Counted from the stretch's first letter, positions 5,301 through 12,160 are shown. The stretch: DNA of 12,160 nt from an uncultured Brevundimonas sp. (GCA_946481425.1 CAMLNT010000058.1:1-12160); one strand, 5' to 3'. Numbers and translations: made by a program. The notes: generated from the letters alone by a model not told the origin.

Positions 5301-5513
5301 TCAAGTGTCCCGGTTACCGAAGGAAAACAAGGCGTCGGCGGCGGACTTTTTCTGTCGCTTGGTGGTGACGGCGGCCTCGGTGCGCAGAATCTCGGCCCGC
5401 AGGGCTTCGGCGCGGGCTTCCAGATCCTCGACGGCGTAGCCGTCCAGGTCTTCGCGGATCAGCTCGCGAAGGGCGCCGCCGCCGAGGGGCCGGGGTTCGA
5501 GGTCGTCGATCAT
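5301..5513 (-). CDS. DUF1192 family small protein
   Basis: This 70-aa protein matches the DUF1192 pattern: an N-terminal short acidic and proline segment, then LDGYAVEDLEARAEALRAEI (23-42), which should form a helix or coiled coil, and a C-terminal KKSAADALF (55-63). The function of the family is unknown. Members are small cytoplasmic alphaproteobacterial proteins often found next to a quinone oxidoreductase gene, as here. The ATG at 5513 has GGAGAG (5520-5525 on the minus strand) 6 nt upstream. The ORF can be extended in frame to 5768, but that would run antisense through the oxidoreductase gene and is rejected. It is the likely first gene of the operon leading into rcdA. Confidence 0.88.
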   Translation of the reverse strand: MIDDLEPRPLGGGALRELIREDLDGYAVEDLEARAEALRAEILRTEAAVTTKRQKKSAADALFSFGNRDT

Positions 5514-5590
5514 GCGTCGCTCTCCATCCAGGCTCAGGAACCGGCTATGGAACGCGCAAGCCCGCCGAATGGCAAGCACGGAGACCCGCG

Positions 5591-6574
5591 ATGTCCCAGT
5601 CCACGATGCGCGCCATAGGCCTGAGGCCGGGTGTCCGGGGTCCCGAGGCGCTTGAAATTGTTGAGATCGCGCGGCCCGAACCGGGACCGGGCGAAATCCG
5701 GGTTCGCGTACGCGCCGCAGGGGTGAACCGTCCCGATCTGCTGCAGCGGATGGGGCTGTATCCGCCACCGCCGGGCGCGCCCGAGACGCTGGGCCTGGAG
5801 GTCGCGGGCGAGGTGGAGGCCACCGGCGAGGGCGAGACGCGCTGGGCTGTGGGCGACCGCGTCTGCGCGCTTCTCGGGGGCGGCGGCTATGCGGATTACG
5901 CGGTCGTGGACGCGCGCCACGCCCTGCCTGTGCCGAAGGGGCTCGACTTTCGCCAGGCGGCAGGCCTGCCCGAGACGGTCTTCACCGTCTGGGCGAATGT
6001 GTTCGAGATCGGGGCTCTGAAGCGCGGCGAGACCTTCGCCGTCCACGGGGCGACCTCGGGCATCGGGGTGACGGCCATCCAGATGGCGAAGGCCCACGGC
6101 GCACGTGTCGTCACCACCTCGCGCGGCGGGGACAAGGCCAGGGAAGCCGAGGCTCTGGGCGCGGACCTGGCGCTGGACTCGACCGCCCCCGACTTCGCCG
6201 AACGATTCGCACGCGCGGCGCCCGACGTCATCCTGGACATGGTCGGGGGGTCGTTCCTCAAGACCAACATCGCGGCCCTGAAGCCCGGCGGGCGGCTGGT
6301 GATCATCGCCTTCCAGGGCGGGCCGACCGGCGAGATCGACCTGGCGCGGGTGATGCGCAACCGGCTGACCGTGACCGGCTCGACCCTGCGCGGCCGACCG
6401 GCCGAGGAGAAGGCGCGGCTGGCCGAGGCGGTGGAGGCGACCGTCTGGCCGTGGATCGAAGCGGGCCAGGTGCGGGCCGTAGTAGCGGAGACCTTCGCCC
6501 TGAACCGGGCTTCGGAGGCCCATGCGGCGCTCGAAAGCGGGCGCATCGTCGGCAAGGTCGTGCTGGAGCCCTGA
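5591..6574 (+). CDS. NAD(P)H-quinone oxidoreductase, PIG3/QOR family
   Basis: This is a 327-aa zinc-free member of the medium-chain dehydrogenase/reductase superfamily. It reduces quinones or related electrophiles with NAD(P)H. The N-terminal GroES-like domain (about 6-125) contains the PIG3-typical block AAGVNRPDLLQRMGLYPPPP (42-61) and the LGLEVAGEV strand. The Rossmann domain (about 125-270) has LPETVFTVWANVF (127-139) and the nucleotide-binding motif VHGATSGIGVTAIQ (151-164). The usual structural and catalytic zinc cysteines of alcohol dehydrogenases are absent. The length is normal for the family (about 325-335). The ATG at 5591 has GGAG at 5580-5583. It is divergent from the DUF1192 gene across 77 bp, which must hold both promoters, although I could not pick confident hexamers. 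Confidence 0.92.
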   Translation: MSQSTMRAIGLRPGVRGPEALEIVEIARPEPGPGEIRVRVRAAGVNRPDLLQRMGLYPPPPGAPETLGLEVAGEVEATGEGETRWAVGDRVCALLGGGGYADYAVVDARHALPVPKGLDFRQAAGLPETVFTVWANVFEIGALKRGETFAVHGATSGIGVTAIQMAKAHGARVVTTSRGGDKAREAEALGADLALDSTAPDFAERFARAAPDVILDMVGGSFLKTNIAALKPGGRLVIIAFQGGPTGEIDLARVMRNRLTVTGSTLRGRPAEEKARLAEAVEATVWPWIEAGQVRAVVAETFALNRASEAHAALESGRIVGKVVLEP

Positions 6575-6706
6575 GGCGGCGCCCCATACCGGGACAAAGG
6601 GCCGCATCCGCAAGGCGCGGATATAACAACGCAATCCGGAAAACTTCGTCACTATGGCGATCGCCCGGGGGGGCCGTCCCTATGTCCGCTCTGAAGGAGG
6701 ACCGGC

Positions 6707-6898
6707 ATGTCCCAGCACAATATCGTCGGATCCGAAGCCTTCGGAAAACGGCCCTTCGTCTATATCCGCATGCTGCGTCCCGGCGCGTTTCATCGTCGGC
6801 GCGGCCGCACGGTTGTGGCCTTCATCGCCGGCGCCGGCGTGGCGATTGCGAGCCTGGCCGCCCTGGCGTTAGCCTATGGGCCGCAGATCGCAGGCTGA
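6707..6898 (+). CDS. Small single-helix membrane protein, uncharacterised
   Basis: This 63-aa protein has a basic N-terminal half (FHRRRGR at about 28-34) followed by one hydrophobic segment rich in Ala, Val and Leu (about 35-58). It should be a single-span inner-membrane protein with its N-terminus in the cytoplasm. A near-perfect ribosome site, AAGGAGG (6694-6700), lies 6 nt before the ATG, which is strong evidence that it is translated. I do not recognise it. It lies 10 nt before another tiny membrane protein, and the pair precedes purD. The 132 bp upstream contain TATAAC at 6622-6627 but no matching -35. Confidence 0.72.
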   Translation: MSQHNIVGSEAFGKRPFVYIRMLRPGAFHRRRGRTVVAFIAGAGVAIASLAALALAYGPQIAG

Positions 6899-6908
6899 AG
6901 GGCGCGCC

Positions 6909-7043
6909 ATGAGCGAAGAGGATCCCGTCGACGCGGAGGCCGACGCCCGCATCAATCGCGACGGGTTCAATCCGCTGATGGCCGTAGCCCTGATCGCCCT
7001 GCTGGCGATTGTCGTGTTCATCGGCCTCGTCGCCTTCGCCTGA
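6909..7043 (+). CDS. 44-aa single-helix membrane protein, uncharacterised
   Basis: A small ORF reads ATG at 6909 to TGA at 7041-7043. The first 20 residues are acidic and polar (MSEEDPVDAEADARINRDGF). A continuous hydrophobic helix follows (about 22-44, rich in Ala, Leu, Ile and Val) and runs to the C-terminus. GAAGGG at 6897-6902 is an acceptable ribosome site 6 nt upstream. Acidic head followed by C-terminal helix fits a tail-anchored small membrane protein. It follows the previous small gene by 10 nt, so the two are probably cotranscribed, and it ends 40 nt before purD. I do not recognise the family. Confidence 0.62.
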   Translation: MSEEDPVDAEADARINRDGFNPLMAVALIALLAIVVFIGLVAFA

Positions 7044-7083
7044 ACGGCTTGACCGGCGGGCGAGTGCGGGTCATGGGCGGCGC

Positions 7084-8367
7084 ATGAACTTCCTCCTCGT
7101 GGGATCGGGCGGTCGCGAGCACGCCCTGGCCTGGAAGCTGGCCCAGTCGCCCCTGTGCGACCGGCTGGTCATCGCGCCCGGCAATCCCGGCATGGAGAAG
7201 CTGGGCGAGCTGCGCCCGGTCAAGGTCACCGACGTGGAAGGGCTGGTCGCCCTGGCGCGCGAGATCGACGCCGATCTGGTCGTGGTGGGCCCTGAGTCCT
7301 CGCTCGAGGCGGGTCTGGCCGACCGGCTGGCCCAGGTGGGCATCCCCTGTTTCGGAGGCTCGAAGAAGGCCGTGCGGCTGGAGACCTCCAAGGCCTTCAC
7401 GAAGCGGTTCTGCGACCGACACGAAATCCCGACGGCGGGCTACGGCGTCTATGAGACGGCCCGGGAGGCCAAGCAGGCGCTGGACGTCTTCAGGCCGCCC
7501 TATGTGCTGAAGGCCGACGGCCTGGCGGCGGGCAAGGGCGTGGTCATCTCGCCCGACCGCCGCGACGCCGCCCACGAGATCGACGCCATGCTGGGCGGCC
7601 GCTTCGGCGAGGCCGGGGCTCGCATCGTGATCGAGGAATTCATGGAGGGCGAGGAGGCCTCGCTCTTCGCCCTGTGCGACGGCACGCGCGCCATCCTGTT
7701 CGGCGGCGCCCAAGACCACAAGCGCGCCTTCGACGGCGATCTGGGGCCCAACACCGGCGGCATGGGAGCCTATTCCCCGGCGCCGGTCTTCACGCCCGAA
7801 CTGGTGCAGGCGGCCGAGGACCGGATCATCCGCCCGACCGTCCAGGGCATGGCCGCCGAGGGCACGCCCTATCGCGGGGTGCTCTACGCCGGGCTCATGG
7901 CGACCGACCAGGGCCCGCGGCTTGTCGAGTTCAACGCGCGCTTCGGCGATCCCGAATGTCAGGTGCTGATGATGCGCCTGAAGAGCGACATCGCGCCCTA
8001 TCTGCTGGCCTGCGCGCACGGCGATCTGGCCCGTCTGCCGCCGCCGGAGTTTCACCCGGATGTGGTGATCGTCGTCGTCATGGCGGCCAAGGGGTATCCG
8101 GACAGCCCGCTGATCGGCTCGATCATCCGGGGCGCGGAACAGAGCTTCGGCCGCGACGTGCAGGTGTTCCATGCGGGCACAACCCGCGACAAGGACGGCA
8201 AGCTGACCGCCGCCGGCGGCCGGGTGCTGAACATCTGCGCGCGTGGCAAGGACGTGGCCGAGGCGCGCGAGCGCGCCTATGCGGCGATCAAGAAGATCAA
8301 CTGGCCGGGCGGCTTCTACCGGTCCGACATCGGCTGGCGCGCCCTGGAGCGCGAGGACGAGGCCTAG
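7084..8367 (+). CDS. purD: Phosphoribosylamine-glycine ligase (GAR synthetase)
   Basis: PurD joins glycine to 5-phosphoribosylamine using ATP, the second step of de novo purine synthesis, in the cytoplasm. The 427-aa protein shows the N-domain [14 protein letters not shown] (6-19) and [14 protein letters not shown] (67-80), and the ATP-grasp region [13 protein letters not shown] (143-155) and [13 protein letters not shown] (181-193). The signature [18 protein letters not shown] (217-234) and the metal-binding [10 protein letters not shown] (282-291) are also present. The length is normal. I chose the ATG at 7084 because [13 protein letters not shown] is the standard N-terminus; an in-frame extension to 7009 overlaps the 44-aa gene. 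The ribosome site is weak. It ends tail-to-tail with the L,D-transpeptidase-like gene, sharing a CTAG. Confidence 0.97.
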   Translation: MNFLLVGSGGREHALAWKLAQSPLCDRLVIAPGNPGMEKLGELRPVKVTDVEGLVALAREIDADLVVVGPESSLEAGLADRLAQVGIPCFGGSKKAVRLETSKAFTKRFCDRHEIPTAGYGVYETAREAKQALDVFRPPYVLKADGLAAGKGVVISPDRRDAAHEIDAMLGGRFGEAGARIVIEEFMEGEEASLFALCDGTRAILFGGAQDHKRAFDGDLGPNTGGMGAYSPAPVFTPELVQAAEDRIIRPTVQGMAAEGTPYRGVLYAGLMATDQGPRLVEFNARFGDPECQVLMMRLKSDIAPYLLACAHGDLARLPPPEFHPDVVIVVVMAAKGYPDSPLIGSIIRGAEQSFGRDVQVFHAGTTRDKDGKLTAAGGRVLNICARGKDVAEARERAYAAIKKINWPGGFYRSDIGWRALEREDEA

Positions 8368-9044
8368 GCCAGCGAGCGGGCGGCGTAGAGAAGCCGGCCC
8401 TCATCCATGCGCGGACGCAGGTACTGCAGGCTGGCGACGCTGGTCGCGAAACAGCCGAAGCTGCGGCCCAGCTTGCCCTCGCGGGCCAGCCACTCGGGTT
8501 CGCAGTAGTCGGCGGAATGGACGATGATCGCGCGGTCGCGGGCGGCGTTGTTGCTCTCTTCGAGCCCGTCCAGCAGGACATTGTCGCCGTGGCGCATGCC
8601 CCAGCCCTGACCCGAGGTCCGGTAGGCGCCGAGCGACGAGGCGTTGGAATCCATGATGTTGGAGAAGCCGTGGGCATAGCCCGAGTGGAACGGGTCCGAG
8701 CCCACGCCGTGGGCGGTGTGGAACATCCGCGCCTCGCCCGAGATCACGTCCAGCTCGTACAGGCGCGGCTCAGCCGAATGCTGGGTGAAGTTCACGATGT
8801 AGATGCGGTCACGGTTCGGCAGCGACCAGGCATGACGGTCCAGCGCCTGGATGGCCTGTTCGCGCAGGTCCCGCGGGATGATGCCGCGCGGATCCAGCGG
8901 CGGCGGCGTGTAGGCTTGGCGGACCCAGGGCGTAGGCTGAACCTGAACCGGTTGCGGCGTGACGATCTCGGCCACCTGGGATTGGGACGCGCAACCAGCG
9001 ACAGCGACCCCTGCGCCGGCGACCAGAAGGCCCCGTCTGGACAT
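8364..9044 (-). CDS. Exported L,D-transpeptidase-like lipoprotein (YkuD_2 family)
   Basis: This is a predicted envelope protein of about 226 aa. The N-terminus MSRRGLLVAGAGVAVAGC combines a twin-arginine-like SRRGLL motif with a lipobox VAGC (Cys18), so Tat export and lipid attachment are both plausible. A Pro/Gln-rich linker follows. The catalytic region resembles the murein L,D-transpeptidase catalytic domain family: HSGYAHGFSN, then SLGAYRTSG, HGDNVLLDGLEESNN, RAIIVHSADYC (His176) and GRSFGC with the presumed nucleophile Cys198. The substrate would be peptidoglycan peptides. An in-frame TTG at 9086 lies before the likely transcription start, and an ATG at 9050 would add two residues; neither start has a good ribosome site. 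It overlaps the 3' end of purD by 4 bp. Confidence 0.85.
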   Translation of the reverse strand: MSRRGLLVAGAGVAVAGCASQSQVAEIVTPQPVQVQPTPWVRQAYTPPPLDPRGIIPRDLREQAIQALDRHAWSLPNRDRIYIVNFTQHSAEPRLYELDVISGEARMFHTAHGVGSDPFHSGYAHGFSNIMDSNASSLGAYRTSGQGWGMRHGDNVLLDGLEESNNAARDRAIIVHSADYCEPEWLAREGKLGRSFGCFATSVASLQYLRPRMDEGRLLYAARSLA

Positions 9045-9086
9045 CAGCATTTGGAAGACCCCGACTGACGCTGAACTAGGACCCAA

Positions 9087-9115
9087 GTTATCTGCAAACC
9101 CGGCGCCGCGATCAA
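9087..9115 (-). promoter_or_regulatory. Candidate promoter of the L,D-transpeptidase-like gene
   Basis: On the minus strand, TTGATC (9115-9110) and GATAAC (9092-9087) are separated by exactly 17 nt, each matching four of six consensus bases. Transcription would start near 9080, about 35 nt before the ATG. This supports the downstream start codon over the TTG at 9086. Confidence 0.45.
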
Positions 9116-9176
9116 CCCGCTTCCCGTGCGACGAGTCAGCGCGGTAGGGTGTCGTCGATTTTGAGGGGAGTTCGGA

Positions 9177-10478
9177 ATGCGGGCCTGGATCATCGCGGCG
9201 GCCGTCGCGCTAATCGGATTGGCGCCGGCGTCGGCGCAGGTGGAACAGGCGGCGGACGCCCTCACCTTCGTGCAGGCGGGACGCCTCCTGGCGGATCCGG
9301 CGACCGGCCGGGTCGAGACTGAACAGACGGTGGTGATCCAGAACGGCCGCGTCCTGCGCATCGAGGACGGCTTCACCGGCGAAGGCCAGGGAATGGTCGT
9401 GGACCTGAGGGACAGCTTCGTCCTGCCAGGCCTGATCGACAGCCACGTCCATCTGACCGGCCAGCAGGGCCCGACCGCGCGGCTCGACGAGGTGACCCAG
9501 ACCGAGGCCGACCAGGCCTTCGTCGGCGCGCGTTACGCCCGGCGCACCCTGATGGCCGGCTTCACCACCGTCGCGGATCTCGGCGCCTCCAACGAGGCGA
9601 TCTTCGCCCTGAGGAACGCCATCGCACGCGGCGACGTGGACGGCCCGCGCATCCTGGCCTCCGGATCCTCCATCGCGGCCCACGGCGGCCACGGCGACAT
9701 CCATGGCTATCGTGACGACGTCATGGAGGTGCTGCGCAGCCCCTCTGTCTGTTCCGGGGCCGACGACTGCGCCCGCGCCGTACGCGAGCAGGTTCGCGCG
9801 GGCGCCGACCTGATCAAGATCACCGCCACGGGCGGGGTGCTGTCCAACACCGCCGCCGGCCTGAGCCAGCAAATGAGCCAGGCCGAGTTGAATTCGATCG
9901 TGGAGACGGCGCATCGCCTGGGCCGCCGCGTGACGGCCCATGCCCATGGCGCGGACGGCATCACCACCTTCATCCGCGCGGGCGGCGACTCGATCGAACA
10001 CGGCACATATCTGGACGAGGAAGGCATCCGCCTGATGCGCCAGTCCGGGGCCTGGCTGGTCCCGACGCTTCTGGCCGGCGACTTCGTGGCGCGCGTCGCC
10101 TCGGGTCCGAATAACTTCCTCACGCCCGCCCAGACGGCCAAGGCGCTGGAGGCCGGCCCGCTGATGCTGGAGATGTGCCGTCGGGCCCACGCCGCGGGCG
10201 TGCGCATCGCCTTCGGCACCGACTCGGGTGTCTCGGCCCACGGCGATAACGCCATGGAGTTCGCCCTGCTGGTCCGGGCCGGCCTGACGCCGTTGGAGGC
10301 CATCCAGGCCGCCACCGTCAACGCCGCAGACCATCTGCAGATCGCCGAAGAGACCGGCGCCCTTCGGCCCGGTCTGGCGGCGGACATCATCGCCGTCTCC
10401 GGCGATCCGCTGGCCGATGTGACCGAACTGGAACGCGTGCGCTTTGTCATGCGGGCGGGCCGGGTGTTCCGGAGCTGA
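9177..10478 (+). CDS. Secreted metal-dependent amidohydrolase/dipeptidase (COG1228)
   Basis: This 433-aa protein has a clear Sec signal peptide (MRAWIIAAAVALIGLAPASA, cleavage after Ala20). A mature amidohydrolase-superfamily domain follows. Metal and catalytic positions are HVH (His90, His92) after LPGLIDS, the presumed carboxylated Lys214 in DLIKITATGG, the AHAHG histidines (255, 257), His275 in SIEHGTY and Asp349 in FGTDSG. This layout fits the COG1228 group of imidazolonepropionase-like enzymes, whose studied Caulobacter members cleave Xaa-Pro or Xaa-Arg/Lys dipeptides. The exact substrate cannot be read from sequence. The ribosome site GAGGGGAG (9163-9170) sits 6 nt before the ATG. The following gene starts 5 nt after its stop, pointing to an operon of exported and membrane proteins. 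Confidence 0.92.
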   Translation: MRAWIIAAAVALIGLAPASAQVEQAADALTFVQAGRLLADPATGRVETEQTVVIQNGRVLRIEDGFTGEGQGMVVDLRDSFVLPGLIDSHVHLTGQQGPTARLDEVTQTEADQAFVGARYARRTLMAGFTTVADLGASNEAIFALRNAIARGDVDGPRILASGSSIAAHGGHGDIHGYRDDVMEVLRSPSVCSGADDCARAVREQVRAGADLIKITATGGVLSNTAAGLSQQMSQAELNSIVETAHRLGRRVTAHAHGADGITTFIRAGGDSIEHGTYLDEEGIRLMRQSGAWLVPTLLAGDFVARVASGPNNFLTPAQTAKALEAGPLMLEMCRRAHAAGVRIAFGTDSGVSAHGDNAMEFALLVRAGLTPLEAIQAATVNAADHLQIAEETGALRPGLAADIIAVSGDPLADVTELERVRFVMRAGRVFRS

Positions 10479-10483
10479 CGGGC

Positions 10484-11218
10484 ATGAGGCGCGTCACTAC
10501 GCTTGCCCTCGCGGCCTGGACCCTGGCCACGGCTGCGAGCTCCCAGAGCTGGCGCGCGGAGAGCAACGAGGCTGAAGACCTGACGGCCGCCATTGCGGTC
10601 TGGCCGAGCGGTCACGCGCTGGTGGTGCGGTGCCAGAGCGATGACCTTCAGGTTCTGCTCCGATTTCCCACGGAGGTCGGCCGCGGCGGGACCTTCGATC
10701 TCGAGGGCGGACGGGCCATGGGATTGACGCTTCCCTGGCATCAGGAGACCGGAGCCGTTGTCTTCGCCCGTGAGCCGTCTCGGGCCGCCCGATGGCTGCT
10801 GGGCGGCGGCAACCTCACTGTTCGCGCAGGCGACGACACGAGCATTCTCGGCCTGCCGGACGATCCCGGGCCGGTTCGTTCCGCCCTTCACGCCTGTGAT
10901 CGACCCGAGGTGGACGAGCGCGACCAGCTGCGGTGGGCCGGAGAGATTTCGGGCTGGCGTGTGCGGCCGCGACCGACCCAACCGCCGGCCTGGCGGCGCG
11001 GGGACTATGAGCAGGCCGAGGTCGTCCTCACCTGCGTGGTCGCGGACAGGGACGGACGGCTGCGCGATTGCGTCGCCGAGCGGGAGACGCCGGCGGGTGA
11101 AGGCTATGGCGAGGCAGCCATCGACATGGCCCGCACCGGTCGCCTGCAGATCGACCCGGAAACCAATCCCATGGGCGCGCTGGTCACCTTCACCATTCCG
11201 TTCATGCTGGCGAATTGA
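10484..11218 (+). CDS. Secreted protein with TonB-like C-terminal domain
   Basis: This 244-aa protein has an N-terminal signal peptide (about 1-20, ending TAASS). The middle region (about 30-140) has no family I recognise. It has an isolated Cys pair (50 and 138) that could form a disulfide in the periplasm. The last 70 residues resemble a TonB C-terminal fold: VVLTCVVADRDGRLRDC (180-196), YGEAAIDMARTGRLQ (208-222) and ALVTFTIPF (232-240). There is no Pro-rich spanning region and no retained transmembrane anchor, so it is not a classical TonB energy transducer. Such stand-alone domains are frequent in Caulobacterales and sphingomonads, but their role is unclear. The ATG at 10484 uses GGAG (10471-10474) inside the end of the amidohydrolase gene. 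Confidence 0.75.
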   Translation: MRRVTTLALAAWTLATAASSQSWRAESNEAEDLTAAIAVWPSGHALVVRCQSDDLQVLLRFPTEVGRGGTFDLEGGRAMGLTLPWHQETGAVVFAREPSRAARWLLGGGNLTVRAGDDTSILGLPDDPGPVRSALHACDRPEVDERDQLRWAGEISGWRVRPRPTQPPAWRRGDYEQAEVVLTCVVADRDGRLRDCVAERETPAGEGYGEAAIDMARTGRLQIDPETNPMGALVTFTIPFMLAN

Positions 11219-11220
11219 CC

Positions 11221-11727
11221 ATGACCCCGCAACAAATCTTCCCCATCGCGATTCCGATCGTGGTTCTCGCCATCATCCTGATGCGCAACCGGCGGCCCCG
11301 GCCGCTGAACCTGCACCTGATGTGGATCGTGCCGCTGCTGGTGGTCGTGGGGATCGGCATGGGCCTGTATTTCACGCCGCACGAGCCGTTCGGCGTCTGG
11401 GCCTATGTCGGGTTCGCGTTCGCCCTAGTGCTGGGCGGCGTCGCCGGCTGGTGGCGGGGCCGGACCATCGACATTCATCGCGACACGGAGACGGGCCGCC
11501 TGATGGCCAAGCCGTCGCCGCTGGGCCTGATCCTGATTGTCGGGCTCCTGATCGCGCGTCGCAGCCTGGACGCCTATCTGATCGCCAATGCCGAGGCCTG
11601 GCACCTGAACGCCGTGGCCGTGACCGACGCCTTCATGCTGTTCGCGGTCGGGCTAGTGGTCGTCCAGCGCATCGAGATGTTTGTCCGCGGCCGGGCCATT
11701 ATGGCCGCGGCGCCCGCCAGCGCCTGA
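11221..11727 (+). CDS. CcdC/DUF1453-like integral membrane protein
   Basis: This 168-aa protein has about five hydrophobic segments (approximately 5-21, 33-50, 58-77, 100-117 and 131-148). The positively charged loop MRNRRPRPLN (21-30) and the segment GRTIDIHRDTETGRLMAKPSP (80-100) between helices 3 and 4 resemble the CcdC/DUF1453 pattern. The function of this group is poorly defined; CcdC was named from a cytochrome c maturation locus in Bacillus, and no such genes occur here. The ATG at 11221 is 2 nt after the previous stop. An in-frame TTG at 11215 overlaps that stop as TTGA and is an alternative start. The stop codon lies inside a GCCTGATCAGGC palindrome. Confidence 0.75.
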   Translation: MTPQQIFPIAIPIVVLAIILMRNRRPRPLNLHLMWIVPLLVVVGIGMGLYFTPHEPFGVWAYVGFAFALVLGGVAGWWRGRTIDIHRDTETGRLMAKPSPLGLILIVGLLIARRSLDAYLIANAEAWHLNAVAVTDAFMLFAVGLVVVQRIEMFVRGRAIMAAAPASA

Positions 11728-11733
11728 TCAGGC
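11722..11733. repeat. 12-bp palindrome over the stop codon of the DUF1453-like gene
   Basis: GCCTGATCAGGC covers the TGA stop at 11725-11727. The identical 12-mer lies at 2868-2879 across another stop codon. Confidence 0.5.
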
Positions 11734-11736
11734 CCG

Positions 11737-11765
11737 TTGACGCCGGGCCAGCGCCCCGGCTATCC
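11737..11765 (+). promoter_or_regulatory. Promoter of tRNA-Leu
   Basis: TTGACG (11737-11742) and CTATCC (11760-11765) are separated by 17 nt. The -10 resembles the CTATAT form common in alphaproteobacteria. Transcription would start near 11772, about 10 nt before the mature tRNA 5' end. Confidence 0.65.
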
Positions 11766-11781
11766 GCGACGCTCGCTCCGT

Positions 11782-11867
11782 GCCCCGGTGGCGAAATGGT
11801 AGACGCGGCAGACTCAAAATCTGCTGTCCGTGAGGGCGTGTTGGTTCGAGTCCGACCCGGGGCACCA
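11782..11867 (+). tRNA. tRNA-Leu(CAA)
   Basis: The complete tRNA is 86 nt including an encoded CCA. The acceptor stem GCCCCGG (11782-11788) pairs with CCGGGGC (11857-11863), with discriminator A and CCA at 11864-11867. The anticodon stem GCAGA/TCTGC encloses CTCAAAA, giving anticodon CAA for the codon UUG. The long variable arm (about TGTCCGTGAGGGCGT) is the class II feature expected of leucine tRNA, and the T-arm GTTGG-TTCGAGT-CCGAC is intact. It lies tail-to-tail with the HAD-family gene, 17 bp apart. Confidence 0.97.
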
Positions 11868-11884
11868 AAGGCGATGAGCGGGCG

Positions 11885-12160
11885 TCAGACGTCCGCGGCG
11901 GGCATGGTCCCGGCGTTGATGGCGATGCGGCCGATCAGGCCCTTCACGATCAGGTCCAGCGCTGTGCCCTCGCGGTAGTCGGCGGCGGCCACGAAGTTCA
12001 CGCGGTCCTCGGAGATCAGGCTGTAGAGCTTGTTCTGGTCGCGCTCGGAGTTGCGCGGATCGTAGACGGCGATCGAATAGCCGCCCTTGGAATGCATCAT
12101 CTTCATGGTCGGGACGTCGGTGTCTCCGTCGCCCAGGAAGATCATCCGCTCGAACGGCAC
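11885..12160 (-). CDS. HAD-family hydrolase, C-terminal part (runs off window)
   Basis: The last 91 codons of a minus-strand gene are visible; the N-terminal part with the nucleophile Asp motif lies beyond the right edge. Near the left end of the visible protein, MIFLGDGDTDVPTMKMM carries the HAD motif IV acidic pair (GDGDTD), which binds Mg2+. The sequence KGGYSIAVYDP follows, as in HAD phosphatases of the Cof/SerB-like type, then a helical tail. The GTG at 12160-12158 could be read as a start, but a domain beginning at motif IV would be inactive, so the gene certainly or almost certainly continues. The substrate is unknown. Confidence 0.82.
   Translation of the reverse strand: MPFERMIFLGDGDTDVPTMKMMHSKGGYSIAVYDPRNSERDQNKLYSLISEDRVNFVAAADYREGTALDLIVKGLIGRIAINAGTMPAADV

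Noticed and set aside
6622..6627. TATAAC as a -10 for the small membrane gene pair
   Set aside because: No -35-like hexamer stands 16-18 nt upstream, so I did not list it as a promoter.
7018..8172. 384-codon minus-strand frame opposite purD, and similar long frames at 5534-6652, 7674-9068, 9210-10334 and 9707-10981
   Set aside because: All lie over well-supported genes, have Arg/Gly/Ala-rich translations without domains, and lack ribosome sites.
9045..9086. Longer N-terminus of the L,D-transpeptidase-like protein from TTG at 9086
   Set aside because: It would bury the export signal behind 14 residues and lies upstream of the transcription start predicted from the promoter at 9087-9115.
12158..12160. 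GTG start for the HAD-family protein at the window edge
   Set aside because: The protein would begin just before motif IV and lack the nucleophile, so the true start must be outside the window.
1..12160. Mobile element, prophage, toxin-antitoxin or defence system
   Set aside because: No transposase, integrase, phage, restriction or toxin-antitoxin gene is visible, and the two tRNA genes are not followed by attachment-site repeats or integrase genes.

Overview
The window reads as high-GC alphaproteobacterial chromosome from the order Caulobacterales; Brevundimonas or a close relative is my best guess. This rests on a clear GcrA cell-cycle regulator, an RcdA/DUF1465 protein, a DUF1192 protein, a zf-CHCC protein, and GANTC and CtrA-like motifs in front of gcrA. 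The genus is inferred from remembered family features, not from a search. The content is dense and mostly ordinary core genome. I see no insertion sequence, phage gene, integrase or CRISPR array.

Layout: (1) 1-1079, minus strand: the 5' part of tRNA-Arg(CCG), cut by the window edge, and an ABC-2 type exporter ATPase. (2) 1245-1811, plus strand: a two-helix small membrane protein, a stem-loop, and a zf-CHCC zinc-finger protein. (3) 1812-2251: about 440 bp without a gene, holding a 9-bp tandem repeat and several hairpins, then the gcrA control region with a DnaA-box-like site, a near-consensus CtrA box and two GANTC sites. (4) 2252-2758: gcrA, followed by a hairpin-rich convergent junction. (5) 5513-2874, minus strand: a probable operon of DUF1192, rcdA, a short type I pantothenate-kinase-like kinase, a small uncharacterised probable beta-barrel protein and an ETF-beta lysine methyltransferase homologue. 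Two junctions are 4-nt stop/start overlaps. (6) 5591-8367, plus strand: a PIG3-type quinone oxidoreductase, two very small single-helix membrane proteins, and purD. (7) 9044-8364, minus strand: an exported L,D-transpeptidase-like lipoprotein, tail-to-tail with purD over a shared CTAG. (8) 9177-11727, plus strand: a secreted COG1228 amidohydrolase/dipeptidase, a secreted protein with a TonB-like C-terminus, and a CcdC/DUF1453-like membrane protein, closely packed. (9) 11782-11867: tRNA-Leu(CAA) with a good promoter, then the C-terminal part of a HAD-family hydrolase running off the right edge on the minus strand.

How the genes fit together: gcrA and rcdA both act on the CtrA/CcrM cell-cycle circuit and lie within 2.5 kb of each other. 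The other genes are metabolic or envelope functions: purine synthesis (purD), a CoA-type kinase fold, ETF modification, peptidoglycan-related and peptide-cleaving exported enzymes. The least explained parts are the repeat and hairpin region at 1812-2010 and the group of very small membrane proteins.
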